This document shows positions 1 to 8,900 of a stretch of DNA of 11,095 nt, one piece after another. The position numbers and the translations under genes were made by a program. Under the pieces are notes generated by a model. That model was given only the letters and a program-made list of their open reading frames with translations, was not told the DNA's origin and did no database searches. The stretch's first letter is position 1. Each line of letters begins with the position of its first letter. The DNA is from an uncultured Prosthecobacter sp. (lineage in GTDB: Bacteria; Verrucomicrobiota; Verrucomicrobiia; Verrucomicrobiales; Verrucomicrobiaceae): the NCBI GenBank assembly GCA_937941745.1, contig CALDGV010000083.1:1-11095 (forward strand), written 5' to 3'.

Positions 1-123
1 GGTTTTTGTGGACTGTCCCTATCGTCCATGGTTCCCGCGGCGCAACCTGTTTTTCCGGTGGCCTTGGGTTCAGTGGGACGAAGCCCTTGCCAAGACTGCC
101 GCTTTCCGCCTTCATGCCTGCTC

Positions 124-1008
124 ATGTCCGACCTCAAGTCCTACCTCGCCGAGCGCTGTGCTTTCACCGATTCGCTGCTCGATCAGCTGATCCCATCCGC
201 CGAAACCGCGCCTGCGACGATTCACAAGGCCATGCGGCACAGCATCTTTGCCGGAGGGAAGAGGCTGCGCCCGATCCTCTGCCTGGCTGCGGCTGAGGCC
301 TGCGGCGGCACGAAAGAGGCCGCTGGCCCGGCCGCCTGCGCCGTGGAATGCCTGCACACCTACTCGCTGATCCATGACGACCTTCCCAGCATGGACAACG
401 ATGACTTCCGCCGGGGCGTGCCCACCTGCCACAAGGTGTATGGCGAGGGCATTGCCGTCCTCGCTGGCGATGCGCTCCAGGCGCTGGCCTTTGAACTGGT
501 GGTGCAAACGCCGCCCGTGACCCGGCATACGGCGGCGGACCTCGTCCGTGAGCTGGCGGTGACCGCCGGCAGCCTGCATCTCGTGGGCGGCCAGGTGGCG
601 GATCTGGAGGGTGAAGGCCAGAAACTGCCGCTGGAGTCCCTGCGGTTCATCCATGAAAACAAGACGGCGGCCCTGCTCACCACCAGCCTGAAGCTCGGTG
701 GCATGAGCGCCAATGCCTCGCCGGAGCAGATGCAGGCCCTGCATGACTTCGGCATGGCCACCGGGCTGGCCTTCCAGATCATTGACGACATCCTCGACGT
801 GACGCAGACGAGTGAAAAACTCGGCAAAAGTGCTGGCAAGGACCTCGCTTCCGAAAAGAGCACCTACCCGGCGCTCATCGGCCTGGAGGGCTCCCGGGCA
901 GAAGCCCATCGGCTCACCCAGGCGGCGCATGAGGCCCTGGCCGTGTTTGGCGAAAACGGCCTGCGTCTGCGTGAACTGGCCGACTACCTCCTGGCGAGGG
1001 ACTTTTAA
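124..1008 (+). CDS. ispA: Polyprenyl (farnesyl-type) diphosphate synthase
   Basis: This cytosolic trans-prenyltransferase condenses isopentenyl diphosphate with an allylic diphosphate, most likely to give farnesyl diphosphate for quinones, carotenoids, hopanoids and lipid carriers. The 294-residue product has the family landmarks in order: GGKRLRP at 44-50, the first Asp-rich motif DDLPSMD at 85-91 followed by RRG, GGQ in the middle, a Lys-Thr pair after HEN, and the second Asp-rich motif DDILD at 221-225. The four residues between the aspartates of the first motif, and Tyr80 five residues before it, resemble E. coli IspA and favour a C15 product. Geranylgeranyl synthases share the fold, so chain length is inferred. 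I chose the ATG at 124 because it places GGKRLRP about 44 residues in, as in IspA; an in-frame ATG at 28 would add 32 unrelated residues. No clear ribosome binding site is visible. The first 123 bases show no gene or promoter that I can support. Confidence 0.9.
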   Translation: MSDLKSYLAERCAFTDSLLDQLIPSAETAPATIHKAMRHSIFAGGKRLRPILCLAAAEACGGTKEAAGPAACAVECLHTYSLIHDDLPSMDNDDFRRGVPTCHKVYGEGIAVLAGDALQALAFELVVQTPPVTRHTAADLVRELAVTAGSLHLVGGQVADLEGEGQKLPLESLRFIHENKTAALLTTSLKLGGMSANASPEQMQALHDFGMATGLAFQIIDDILDVTQTSEKLGKSAGKDLASEKSTYPALIGLEGSRAEAHRLTQAAHEALAVFGENGLRLRELADYLLARDF

Positions 1009-1025
1009 CAGCAAGCTGTCCACAC

Positions 1026-1059
1026 CCCTGGATGCGAACGCATCATTTGCGCACCAGGG
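1026..1059 (+). terminator. Nested inverted repeat after ispA, possible terminator
   Basis: In the 119-bp gap after the prenyltransferase stop, CCCTGG (1026-1031) pairs with CCAGGG (1054-1059). The enclosed stretch holds a second small palindrome, ATGCG-AA-CGCAT (1032-1043). There is no T-run after it, so it is not a textbook intrinsic terminator. It could be an RNA structure that limits readthrough, a protein site, or chance in GC-rich DNA. Confidence 0.3.
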
Positions 1060-1109
1060 AGCCCGGAATGCCGCCCGTATGACAAAGCTGCCCCCTGCGC
1101 TGCGTAGGT

Positions 1110-1117
1110 GGAGGGAG
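1110..1117 (+). promoter_or_regulatory. Ribosome binding site of the PSCyt1/DUF1549 gene
   Basis: GGAGGGAG lies 10 bases before the ATG at 1128. It is the only strong Shine-Dalgarno sequence among the five genes here, and it supports 1128 as the start of the secreted cytochrome-like protein. Confidence 0.65.
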
Positions 1118-1127
1118 CTTATTTGTC

Positions 1128-3902
1128 ATGCACTCTCCGAATTTGCAGATTCAGTCCCTCCTGCTCGGCGGTTTGTCCGCCGGGATGATGCTGTCTGCTT
1201 CAGCCGCTGAGCCGACGGCCGCAGGCCTTGAGTTTTTTGAAAAAAAGGTCCGTCCGGTGCTCGTCGAGCGCTGTTTCGAGTGCCATTCCACGACCGCCAA
1301 GGTGAAAGGCGGCCTCTCGCTGGATTCCCGGGAGGCGATCTTCACCGGAGGTGACAGCGGCCCCTCCGTGGTGGCGGGTGATCCGGAAAAGAGCAAGCTC
1401 ATCGAAGCCATCACCTACAAGAACCAGGACCTGCAGATGCCACCCAAAAGCCCGCTGACCGCGGCCGAGCAGCAGGCGCTCGTCGAATGGGTGAAGATGG
1501 GTGCTCCTGACCCGCGCACAGGCTCCGCACCAGTCGCGAAGGCGACCATGGGCATGGATGTGAAGACCGGTCGCGAGTTTTGGTCCTTCAAGCCCCTTGC
1601 CTCTCCTACACCACCCGCGGTGAAGAACAGCGGATGGGTGAAGACGCCCGTGGATGCCTTCGTGCTCGCTCAGCTGGAGGCCAGGAACCTCAGCCCGGCG
1701 CCTCCCGCCGAAAAGCGCGCCCTCATCCGCCGTGCCACGCAGGACCTCACCGGCCTGCCGCCGACTCCGGAAGAAGTCGAGGCCTTCCTCAAAGATGATT
1801 CCGCCGATGCCTTTTCCCGTGTGGTTGAGCGTCTGCTCAGCTCACCCGCCTATGGCGAACGCTGGGGCCGCCACTGGCTGGACGTGGCACGCTACGCCGA
1901 CTCAAACGGCATGGATGAAAACGTGGCCTTTGGTCATGCCTGGAGGTACCGCGACTACGTCGTGCGTGCCTTCAACAACGACAAGCCCTACGACCAGTTC
2001 CTGATTGAGCAGCTCGCTGGCGACCTGCTGCCCGCCCAGGAAACCCGCGATCGTCACGACGCCCTCGCCGCCACAGGTTTCCTGGCGCTCGGAGGCCGTG
2101 TGCTGGCCGAGCCGGACGTGAAGAAGATGGAGCTCGACATCATCGACGAGCAGCTCGACACCCTGGGCAAGACCTTCCTGGGCATGACCTTTGGCTGCGT
2201 CCGCTGCCACGATCACAAGTTTGATCCCATCAGCCAGGCGGACTACTACGGGCTCGCCGCCATCTTCCGCAGCACGCGTTCGCTCTCCAACGAGAAGATG
2301 GGAGCGATCAAGTTCTGGTATGAGCATTCGATGGCCACGCCGGAGCAGATCGCTGCGAAAAAGGCTCATGAAGCCAAGGCCGCGGAAAGGCGGAAGGTCG
2401 TGACCAGCTTCACGGCCAAGGCCCGCGCAGAACTGAAAGCCGAGCTGCACGCCGCTGCCGCCGACTACCTTGCCGCCGCCGCCCAGCTTTCGGACGACCC
2501 TGACTTTGCGGATGTCGAAAAGCTCGCACAGGGCTCCAAGCTCCGTCCGCGCTACCTGCTCACCTGCCGCCAGTACCTTGCCCGGAAAAATGACCATCCC
2601 TTCTTTGCCCGCTGGCGTGCCTTGGCCGCTGCGAAGAAGCCCGCTGAGGTGCGCACGCACTATGCGCCGCTGTTTGCCGCTGCATTGAAGCTGGACCCCA
2701 AGGCCAAGGACAAGCCTGCGGCTGAAGTCACCGCCGCACGTGAGGCCCTGGACGACATTGCCGGCTTCCTGGCCATCCCGGACAAGGATGCGGACGCTTT
2801 TGATGCTGCCACGCTGGCCAAGATCACCAGCATGATGGATGACCTCATGCATGTGGAGGATGCCACGCCGGACCCACCTGCCTTCATGGGTGTCGGTGAG
2901 GCCGAAACCGTGCGCTCCATGCCCATCCACATCCGCGGCAGCTACCTCACACTCGGCAAGGAGATTGAGCGTGGTTTCCCGGAAGTGATGCGCACCTCGT
3001 TCACCAAGCCGGTCTTCCCCGCCAAACAGAGTGGACGCCTCGAATTCGCCCGCTGGCTGGCTTCCAGCGAGCATCCACTGACTGCCCGTGTGATGGCAAA
3101 CCGCCTCTGGCGCTGGCATTTCGGCAAAGGCATCGTCGCTTCCACCGACAACTTCGGCGTGCTGGGAGACAAGCCCTCCCATCCCGAACTCCTCGACTGG
3201 CTCGCCCGTGTGTTCATCGAAAGCGGCTGGTCCATCAAGGACATGCACCGTCTGATCATGAAGTCGAGCGCCTACCAGATGGCCAGCAGCCACCCGAACA
3301 GCGGCGGCAGCTCCACTGCACCAGACCCGGCCCAGCTCGATCCTGAAAACCGCCTGCTCTGGCGCTTCAACATCCAGCGCCTTGAGGCCGAACAGATCCG
3401 CGATGCGCTGCTGCACGTCAGCGGTACCCTGAGTCAGGAGATCGGAGGAAAGACCATCCCGCTGCGCAACCGCGAGTTCGTCTTCAACCACACCTCGCGC
3501 GACCACACCACCTACGAGACACCGCGCCGTGCGCTCTACCTGCCCATCATCCGAAACCACCTCTACGACATGCTGGAGCAGTTCGACTACCCGGATCCGA
3601 CCATGCCCACCGGCAGCCGGAATTCGACCGTCGTGGCTCCGCAGGCGCTCATCATGCTGAACGCACCTGTCGTCATGGATTCTGCGGCTGCTCTGGCCCG
3701 CCGTCTGGCCCGCGATACCCGCAACGGTTCCGCCGAGGCACGCCTGCGCCGTGCCTACGACCTGGCCTACGGCCGCGAACCCACGACCCGTGAACTGGAT
3801 CGTGGCCTGCGCTTCATCCAGGCTTCCCCGAAAGCCGATGAAGCCTGGCCGCTGCTCTGCCAGAGCCTGCTCGCGGCCAATGAGTTCATGTACCTCCGGT
3901 AA
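1128..3902 (+). CDS. Secreted PSCyt1-DUF1549-DUF1553 domain protein
   Basis: This 924-residue exported protein belongs to a large family of Planctomycetes and Verrucomicrobia with no firmly known biochemical role. Residues 1-26 look like a signal peptide with a hydrophobic core ending in SASA, although its start lacks a positive charge. The cytochrome-c-like PSCyt1 domain (about 35-135) has the haem motif C49-F-E-C52-H53 and Met104 in MPPK as the likely distal ligand. DUF1549 (about 170-385) carries a second motif, C357-V-R-C360-H361 followed by DHKFDP, which is the usual conserved signature of this domain. An Ala/Lys-rich helical stretch follows at about 400-620. DUF1553 runs from about 635 (SGRLEFARWL) to the end, closing with NEFMYLR. 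All expected blocks are present, so the gene looks intact. Family members are usually followed by a DUF1501 gene; here the next gene is convergent and unrelated. A redox or electron-transfer role is an inference from the haem motifs. Confidence 0.9.
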   Translation: MHSPNLQIQSLLLGGLSAGMMLSASAAEPTAAGLEFFEKKVRPVLVERCFECHSTTAKVKGGLSLDSREAIFTGGDSGPSVVAGDPEKSKLIEAITYKNQDLQMPPKSPLTAAEQQALVEWVKMGAPDPRTGSAPVAKATMGMDVKTGREFWSFKPLASPTPPAVKNSGWVKTPVDAFVLAQLEARNLSPAPPAEKRALIRRATQDLTGLPPTPEEVEAFLKDDSADAFSRVVERLLSSPAYGERWGRHWLDVARYADSNGMDENVAFGHAWRYRDYVVRAFNNDKPYDQFLIEQLAGDLLPAQETRDRHDALAATGFLALGGRVLAEPDVKKMELDIIDEQLDTLGKTFLGMTFGCVRCHDHKFDPISQADYYGLAAIFRSTRSLSNEKMGAIKFWYEHSMATPEQIAAKKAHEAKAAERRKVVTSFTAKARAELKAELHAAAADYLAAAAQLSDDPDFADVEKLAQGSKLRPRYLLTCRQYLARKNDHPFFARWRALAAAKKPAEVRTHYAPLFAAALKLDPKAKDKPAAEVTAAREALDDIAGFLAIPDKDADAFDAATLAKITSMMDDLMHVEDATPDPPAFMGVGEAETVRSMPIHIRGSYLTLGKEIERGFPEVMRTSFTKPVFPAKQSGRLEFARWLASSEHPLTARVMANRLWRWHFGKGIVASTDNFGVLGDKPSHPELLDWLARVFIESGWSIKDMHRLIMKSSAYQMASSHPNSGGSSTAPDPAQLDPENRLLWRFNIQRLEAEQIRDALLHVSGTLSQEIGGKTIPLRNREFVFNHTSRDHTTYETPRRALYLPIIRNHLYDMLEQFDYPDPTMPTGSRNSTVVAPQALIMLNAPVVMDSAAALARRLARDTRNGSAEARLRRAYDLAYGREPTTRELDRGLRFIQASPKADEAWPLLCQSLLAANEFMYLR

Positions 3903-3912
3903 GCCTCACCAA

Positions 3913-3930
3913 TGCCTGCGTGTGCAGGCA
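3913..3930. terminator. Hairpin between convergent genes, likely bidirectional terminator
   Basis: The 39-bp gap between the convergent stops contains a perfect 7-bp stem, TGCCTGC/GCAGGCA, around a GTGT loop. Its position between two converging genes suits a two-way terminator. It has no flanking T-run on either strand, so its strength as an intrinsic terminator is uncertain. Confidence 0.5.
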
Positions 3931-3941
3931 CGTCGCCTGCA

Positions 3942-5837
3942 TCACGCGGTCCTGCGCCAGCGCTGGAAGGTTTCGATGGCTTCGTACTGAGCCAGGCCGA
4001 GGGCATCGTAATTGGTGGCATTCTGGCGGTTGATCTCGGGGGAGCTGCGCTCCAGCGAGGAGAGGGCGCCATAGCGGCCAAGGGCACGAGCCTTGCGCTC
4101 CAGCTGGAGGGGGCTGAGGGGCACGGCCATGTCGATTTCGTGGCCTTCGAGTGGCTTCTCCTTGCCGCGGTAGAGCCAGAGGCTGCAGGCACCGGCCCAT
4201 TCCTCGGCTTCACAGGCCTTCAGCGCGGCTTCGAGCACCTTGAAGCAGATGCCGGAGACGCTGCTGGGGTCGGCGGCATCGCCGGTGGTGTAAATTTGAT
4301 GCGGCTTGTGCTCCCGCAAAAGAGCGGCCAGCGCCTCGACATCCGCCTGCGTGCTCTTGAAGCGGCGGTAGCGGCCGGATTCGTAGAAGGGCAGGTCAAG
4401 GAAGACGATGTGGTCGTTGTGCAGATGGCAGGCGTTGGCAGCATCCCGCAGTTCACCGCGCAGGATGAGCGCCTTGAGCTGGCGCAGCAGCGGGGTGTCC
4501 TCGCCGAATTCACCTTTGTCGGCGAGCATCTTGAGCGCCTGCTCGGCATAGGCGGTCTGCGGTGCCCACGCGGCGGGGTTGCTGACCACTCCGGCCAGCT
4601 CCTTGAGCGTTTCAGCAAACTTGTCGGCCTCGCTGTCCGGCACGCGCAGGTTGCCGCTGGTCAGGGAGATCAGCCGCACGTCGTGGCCTTGTTCGGAGAG
4701 GCGTTCCAGCGTCGCACCCATGGAGACGACGGCATCCTGCGGCTCGGGGCTGAGCACGAGGCAGCGCTTGGGATACGGGTTGGCACGTTCGGGACGGTAG
4801 GTGTCATCCTCGTTGGGCTTGCCGCCGGGCCAGCCGGTGATGGTGTGCTGGAGTTGGTTGAAGATGCGGATGTTGAGCTGGTAGGCGGGACCTTGTTCGC
4901 TCAGCAGGTCACCCAGGCCGTGCTCGTTGTAGTGCTCGTCGGTGAGCTTCAGCACGGGCTTGTGAAGCTGGCTGCCGAGCCAGCAGACCGCCCGGCGGGT
5001 TTCGCGCGGTGTCCAGGAAACCGGACCCACCAGCCAGGGCAGCTTGATGCGGGTCAGTTCGCGGGATGCACCGGCATCGATGTAAAAGCGCGCATTCGGA
5101 TGGCCCTGCAGGAAGGAGGCGGAGATGGCCTCGGTCATCGGACCTTCCACGGCTTTGGCCACCATCTCGGCCTTGTTGTCGCCCCAGGCCATGAGCACGA
5201 GCTTCTTGCCGCGAAGGATGGTGCCGACCCCCATGGTGATGGCGAAGTGCGGCACATTTTCCTCACCGCGGAAGTCGGCGGCTGCGTCCTGGCGTGTCAC
5301 GCGGTCCAGCGTGATGCGTCGTGTCAGCGAGTCGCGGCTGGAGCCCGGTTCGTTGAAGCCGATGTGGCCGGTTCGGCCGATGCCGAGAATCTGAAGGTCG
5401 ATGCCACCCAGGGCGTCGATTTTTTCCTCATAGTCACGGCAGTGGGCAAAGACCTGGTCACTCGGCACCTTGCCGCTGGGGATGTTGATGTTCGTCTTCG
5501 GGATGTCGATGTGGTCGAAAAGCTGGTCAGCCATGAAGCGGGCGTAGCTTTCCGGGTGGTCCGAGCCGAGGCCGTAGTATTCGTCGAGGTTGAAGGTCAC
5601 CACGTTCTTGAAGCTCAGGCCCTCTTCCTTGTGCAGGCGGATGAGTTCACGGTAGAACGGCACTGGCGTGGAGCCTGTGGCCATGCCGAGCACCACGTTC
5701 TTGCCCTGCTTCGCGCGCTCTTCGATCAGCGTCCGCACCTCGCTGGCCAGTTCCTTGGCGGCAGAGGCCGAATTCGGGAAGATGCGGGTCGGAATTTTTT
5801 CGTAGGCTTCGGCAGCAGATCGGCGGGGGGTGGTCAT
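3942..5837 (-). CDS. nagB: Glucosamine-6-phosphate deaminase fused to degenerate LmbE/PIG-L domain
   Basis: The N-terminal domain (about 15-290 of 631) is a NagB isomerase/deaminase, which converts glucosamine 6-phosphate to fructose 6-phosphate and ammonia in the cytosol. It shows MATGSTP (52-58, phosphate site), NLDEYYGL with Asp85 matching the catalytic Asp72 of E. coli NagB, GHIGFNEP with His158 and Glu163 matching His143 and Glu148, and Lys222 in GDNKA. Thr156 sits where E. coli has Asp141. From about 355 on is a LmbE/PIG-L-type deacetylase-like domain, a fusion I know from Bacteroidetes proteins of about 640 residues. Its usual HPDD zinc motif reads EPQDA (365-369), and the later His-containing motif reads DPSSVSG (523-529), so metal binding looks lost. 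The family-typical LDLPFYESG and LWLYRG segments remain. I kept the ATG at 5837 because EKIPT near the start matches related proteins; no Shine-Dalgarno sequence is visible. It lies 106 bp downstream of the CAP protein gene on the same strand. Confidence 0.9.
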   Translation of the reverse strand: MTTPRRSAAEAYEKIPTRIFPNSASAAKELASEVRTLIEERAKQGKNVVLGMATGSTPVPFYRELIRLHKEEGLSFKNVVTFNLDEYYGLGSDHPESYARFMADQLFDHIDIPKTNINIPSGKVPSDQVFAHCRDYEEKIDALGGIDLQILGIGRTGHIGFNEPGSSRDSLTRRITLDRVTRQDAAADFRGEENVPHFAITMGVGTILRGKKLVLMAWGDNKAEMVAKAVEGPMTEAISASFLQGHPNARFYIDAGASRELTRIKLPWLVGPVSWTPRETRRAVCWLGSQLHKPVLKLTDEHYNEHGLGDLLSEQGPAYQLNIRIFNQLQHTITGWPGGKPNEDDTYRPERANPYPKRCLVLSPEPQDAVVSMGATLERLSEQGHDVRLISLTSGNLRVPDSEADKFAETLKELAGVVSNPAAWAPQTAYAEQALKMLADKGEFGEDTPLLRQLKALILRGELRDAANACHLHNDHIVFLDLPFYESGRYRRFKSTQADVEALAALLREHKPHQIYTTGDAADPSSVSGICFKVLEAALKACEAEEWAGACSLWLYRGKEKPLEGHEIDMAVPLSPLQLERKARALGRYGALSSLERSSPEINRQNATNYDALGLAQYEAIETFQRWRRTA

Positions 5838-5844
5838 GGCGTGC

Positions 5845-5881
5845 GGCGGGTTGGGGCCGCCAAACTGGCGCGCTTTTGCGC
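5845..5881 (-). repeat. Two small hairpins upstream of nagB
   Basis: The 106-bp gap between the CAP protein gene and nagB holds two short inverted repeats. GGCGG/CCGCC (5845-5849 and 5857-5861) has a 7-base loop, and GCGC-TTTT-GCGC spans 5870-5881. The first ends only 7 bases before the nagB ATG. They might affect translation or readthrough, but both are short enough to occur by chance at this GC content. I see no convincing promoter in the gap. Confidence 0.2.
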
Positions 5882-5943
5882 AGGCTCAAGACCGCTTCCG
5901 TGATCTGAAGTGGTATGAAACCGTCCAGGCGGCTCACGCGGCC

Positions 5944-8900
5944 CTAGTTTTTCTTCATCTTCACGGCTCCGGACAGCTTCTGGCTGGTCGTGGGTGTTGT
6001 GGCGGGCAGCGGCGGCACGGCCAGCGGGTCGGCATCATGCGGAAGCTCCTCCAGCAGGAAGTAGCCGAGGCCGGTCTTGGCCACGCCATCATGGGTGAGC
6101 ACGCCGTTGAAGGTGGCTGTGCGCTTGATTTTTTTGTCGGCAAAGAGCGTGCCCGTCCGCTGTTCATTGTCTTCCAGGATGAAGGTGCCGCTGAACAAGC
6201 CGGTGGTCGTGCTCAGCGTGGCGAACTTGACGCTGCCTGGATTGCCCAGGCTGCGGGCGGCGGGAAGCTGAGGTTTGCTGCCTGTCAGGAACTCAAATTC
6301 AGGCACGTCGGGCTGGATCGCAGCTCCGCTAAGGCCGCCCTCCGTGAAAATGAGGCCCGCTTTGTCCACGCCCAGCACCATGTCGAGAATCAGGGCAGGA
6401 GAGACTGGCGCCAGGTAACGTGCGCCGACGGCGGTCAGATTCATGGGGCCGAACCCTGCGGGATAGATCCGTGATTTGACATTGCCGGGCCGGTTCCAGG
6501 AAAGAGTGCCGGAGAGTCCGGTGTCATCAGGCACGCTGTCATTGTCGGTATCGATGTCGAGCGAGCCCGCGAGGCTGCCCTTGGTGGAAGCGAGCACCTG
6601 GAAGACCACAATCTGCCCCTGTGGTCCCACGACTGCGGCGCTCGTGTAGCCTTCACCATCTGCCAGCCTGCCTGCCGTGGTCACCTTGCCGTCCTTGGCG
6701 AGGTTGAAGGAGCCGTAACCATCTCCGAGCGGGATGCCCGGCGTGCCGCCAGGAGGCTTCAAAGCATAGGTGTAGAGCTTGGGTGCCGCGGTGGCCAGCT
6801 TTTGGGAGGTCCAGACATGCCGCCAGCCCTCGACGGTGGTATTATTGATGCCACCATCGCTGAGTTGGGTGCCGGCCTCAAAGCGGTTGTTGGCTGCATC
6901 CAGGAAGAGCCGGAAGGCATAAGGCGTTTTGCCGGTGCCTCGAGGGATGCTGATGAGGGCCGTGAGAGGCTCCAGTGGAGGTGTGGAATCAATCGCAATG
7001 CTGCTTTTGAAGGGCAGCTTCAGCGTTCCCAAGGTCATCGAACCGGTGATGGCACCAGTGGAGGCAACCGTGAGGTCCACCCTGCCGCCGAGTTGGCTGT
7101 TTAGGACTGCATGGCGGGCCACGGTGCCTGAAAAAACGCCTGCCACGCCAGCGGGCAGCGGTGTGATGAGGATGTCCTGTTCGGCACTGGCCGTGGTGCC
7201 TTTGCCGTTGGTGGCGCTCACACTGACCTTGAAAAAGGTTTTGGCCACCGTGGGCACACCGCTGATCAGGCCGGTTTTGGCGTTCAAAGTGAGGCCGATG
7301 GGCAGGTTTCGAGCCGCATAGCTCACTGGTGATTCGGACAAGCCGCCATTGAGCAGGATCTGGTGGGAGTAGGCGCTGCCGACAGCACCATTGGGCATGT
7401 TTTGAAGCTGGGTGACCTGTGGCCTGGCATTGAAGACACGTATGTCGAACGCACCCGCCTCCAGGCTGCTGCCGCCGGGCACCCTGGCCGTGCATCGGTA
7501 GATCCCGGAACCTGTCGCGGCGCTCAGGCCTGCCAGCACAAGCGTCTTGGCTTGGCCGGCGAGCACTTCCGTCGCTGGCGGAGCACCCGAAGTCTTGGTC
7601 CACTCGAGTGTGGCAGCGCCTGCCAGGATGACCGTCGGCCTTTGGGTGCTGCCTTCCGCCACCACCAGCAGATGAGAGACTGGTTTCACTACGGCGAGCA
7701 CCGCCTGAGCCGAGGTCGCGGATTCACCTCCTGCCGTGACCACCACCGTGTAGCTCGCCGCATCCAGCATCTTGGCCGCTGGCAGGGTGAAGCTGTTCGC
7801 GGTGGCGTTCTTGATGGGAATGTTGTTCTTCCGCCATTGAAAGGTGGGTGTCAGCGTGGGGTGTGAGGCGGCCACCGTGAAAGTGGCACCTGCTCCTTCA
7901 GCCACGACGAGGGAATTGGGCTGGGTGTCGATCCTGGGCGCATTGGAGGCCGTGCCTGTGAGGCTGATGTCGAAGGGGTTTTCATTCGCATCGTTGCTGA
8001 AGATCCGCAGCGAGGCTGTGCGGGCACCTGCGGTGGCTGCCGTGAAGCGCACGGTGAAGGTTGTTTCATTGCCCGGAGCCAGGGTGGTGGCACCCAGGTT
8101 GCCCGCCTGGAAGTCCGCCGCATGAGCTCCAACAACGGCCAGGGAGAGGCTTTCGAGATCTTCTGTGCCGTCGTTGCGAAGGGTGAAGGTCCTGGTCAGG
8201 CCATCGCCGACCTGCCGTGTGCCAAAGGCCACGGTGCTGAGGCCGTCTGTGAGGGCAGTGCCTGCCGGCTCCTCCACCGTGATTTCAGCCAAGCTTGGCG
8301 GTGCCGCAGATGCGGTCACCGCCTTTGCTGGACCGAAGCCGAAGACACGTCCCGAAATCACAGGAGAGACCGAGAGCAGGAAATCGCCCTCGGCAGGAGC
8401 GGTGAAGGCAAAGGTCGATCCCGCTGGCAACGCATTCACGGTGGCATCCGCAAGGTCCACGAGGTTGGTGAAGGCGATGCTGTCGATGTACCAGCCTGCG
8501 CCATCTCCGCTGGCTGGCGTGATCGTGCCGGATTTGACCGAGTAGTTGTAGCGGAGGCGGATGTCCTTCCCCGCAAAAGCGGCGAGGGAAATGCTGCGCG
8601 ACTGAAAGCTGGTCTCTCCGCTGCCGCCTACCCCGGCTTGGCTGAAAAGAGTCTGCCAGACCATGCCGCCATTGGTGGAAACCTCCACCCGGGCCACCTG
8701 GGCGGCCAGCGCCTGCCCCAGGCGGCTGCGGAAGCTGATGCTCGCCCCGGCCTGCACGTGGAAGCTGGAGTTGTAGGTCAGCATCTGCTCACCGAACACC
8801 GGGTTCACGAGGTGGTAGGCCCCTGTTCCAGAATCCTTCACCGTGGTGGAGATGGTGCTGTAACTGCCCGATTGGACCACCGTGATGCGGCTGGTGTTCT

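Noticed and set aside
28..123. In-frame upstream ATG at 28 as the start of the prenyl synthase.
   Set aside because: It adds 32 residues with no similarity to the family's N-terminus; the ATG at 124 gives the normal length.
112..1023. A 303-codon minus-strand open frame opposite the prenyl synthase.
   Set aside because: The plus strand encodes both Asp-rich motifs of the family; the antisense product resembles nothing.
1902..3560. A 552-codon minus-strand open frame inside the DUF1549/DUF1553 gene.
   Set aside because: The plus-strand reading has signal peptide, haem motifs and family blocks over its whole length; the antisense frame shows none.
3912..5903. A 663-codon open frame on the plus strand opposite nagB, longer than nagB itself.
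   Set aside because: Its translation has no recognisable family and is compositionally odd. The minus strand carries clear NagB motifs, so this is an open frame caused by high-GC codon use.
5647..5937. A small minus-strand open frame spanning the nagB start and upstream gap.
   Set aside because: It overlaps the nagB N-terminus in another frame and has no recognisable features.
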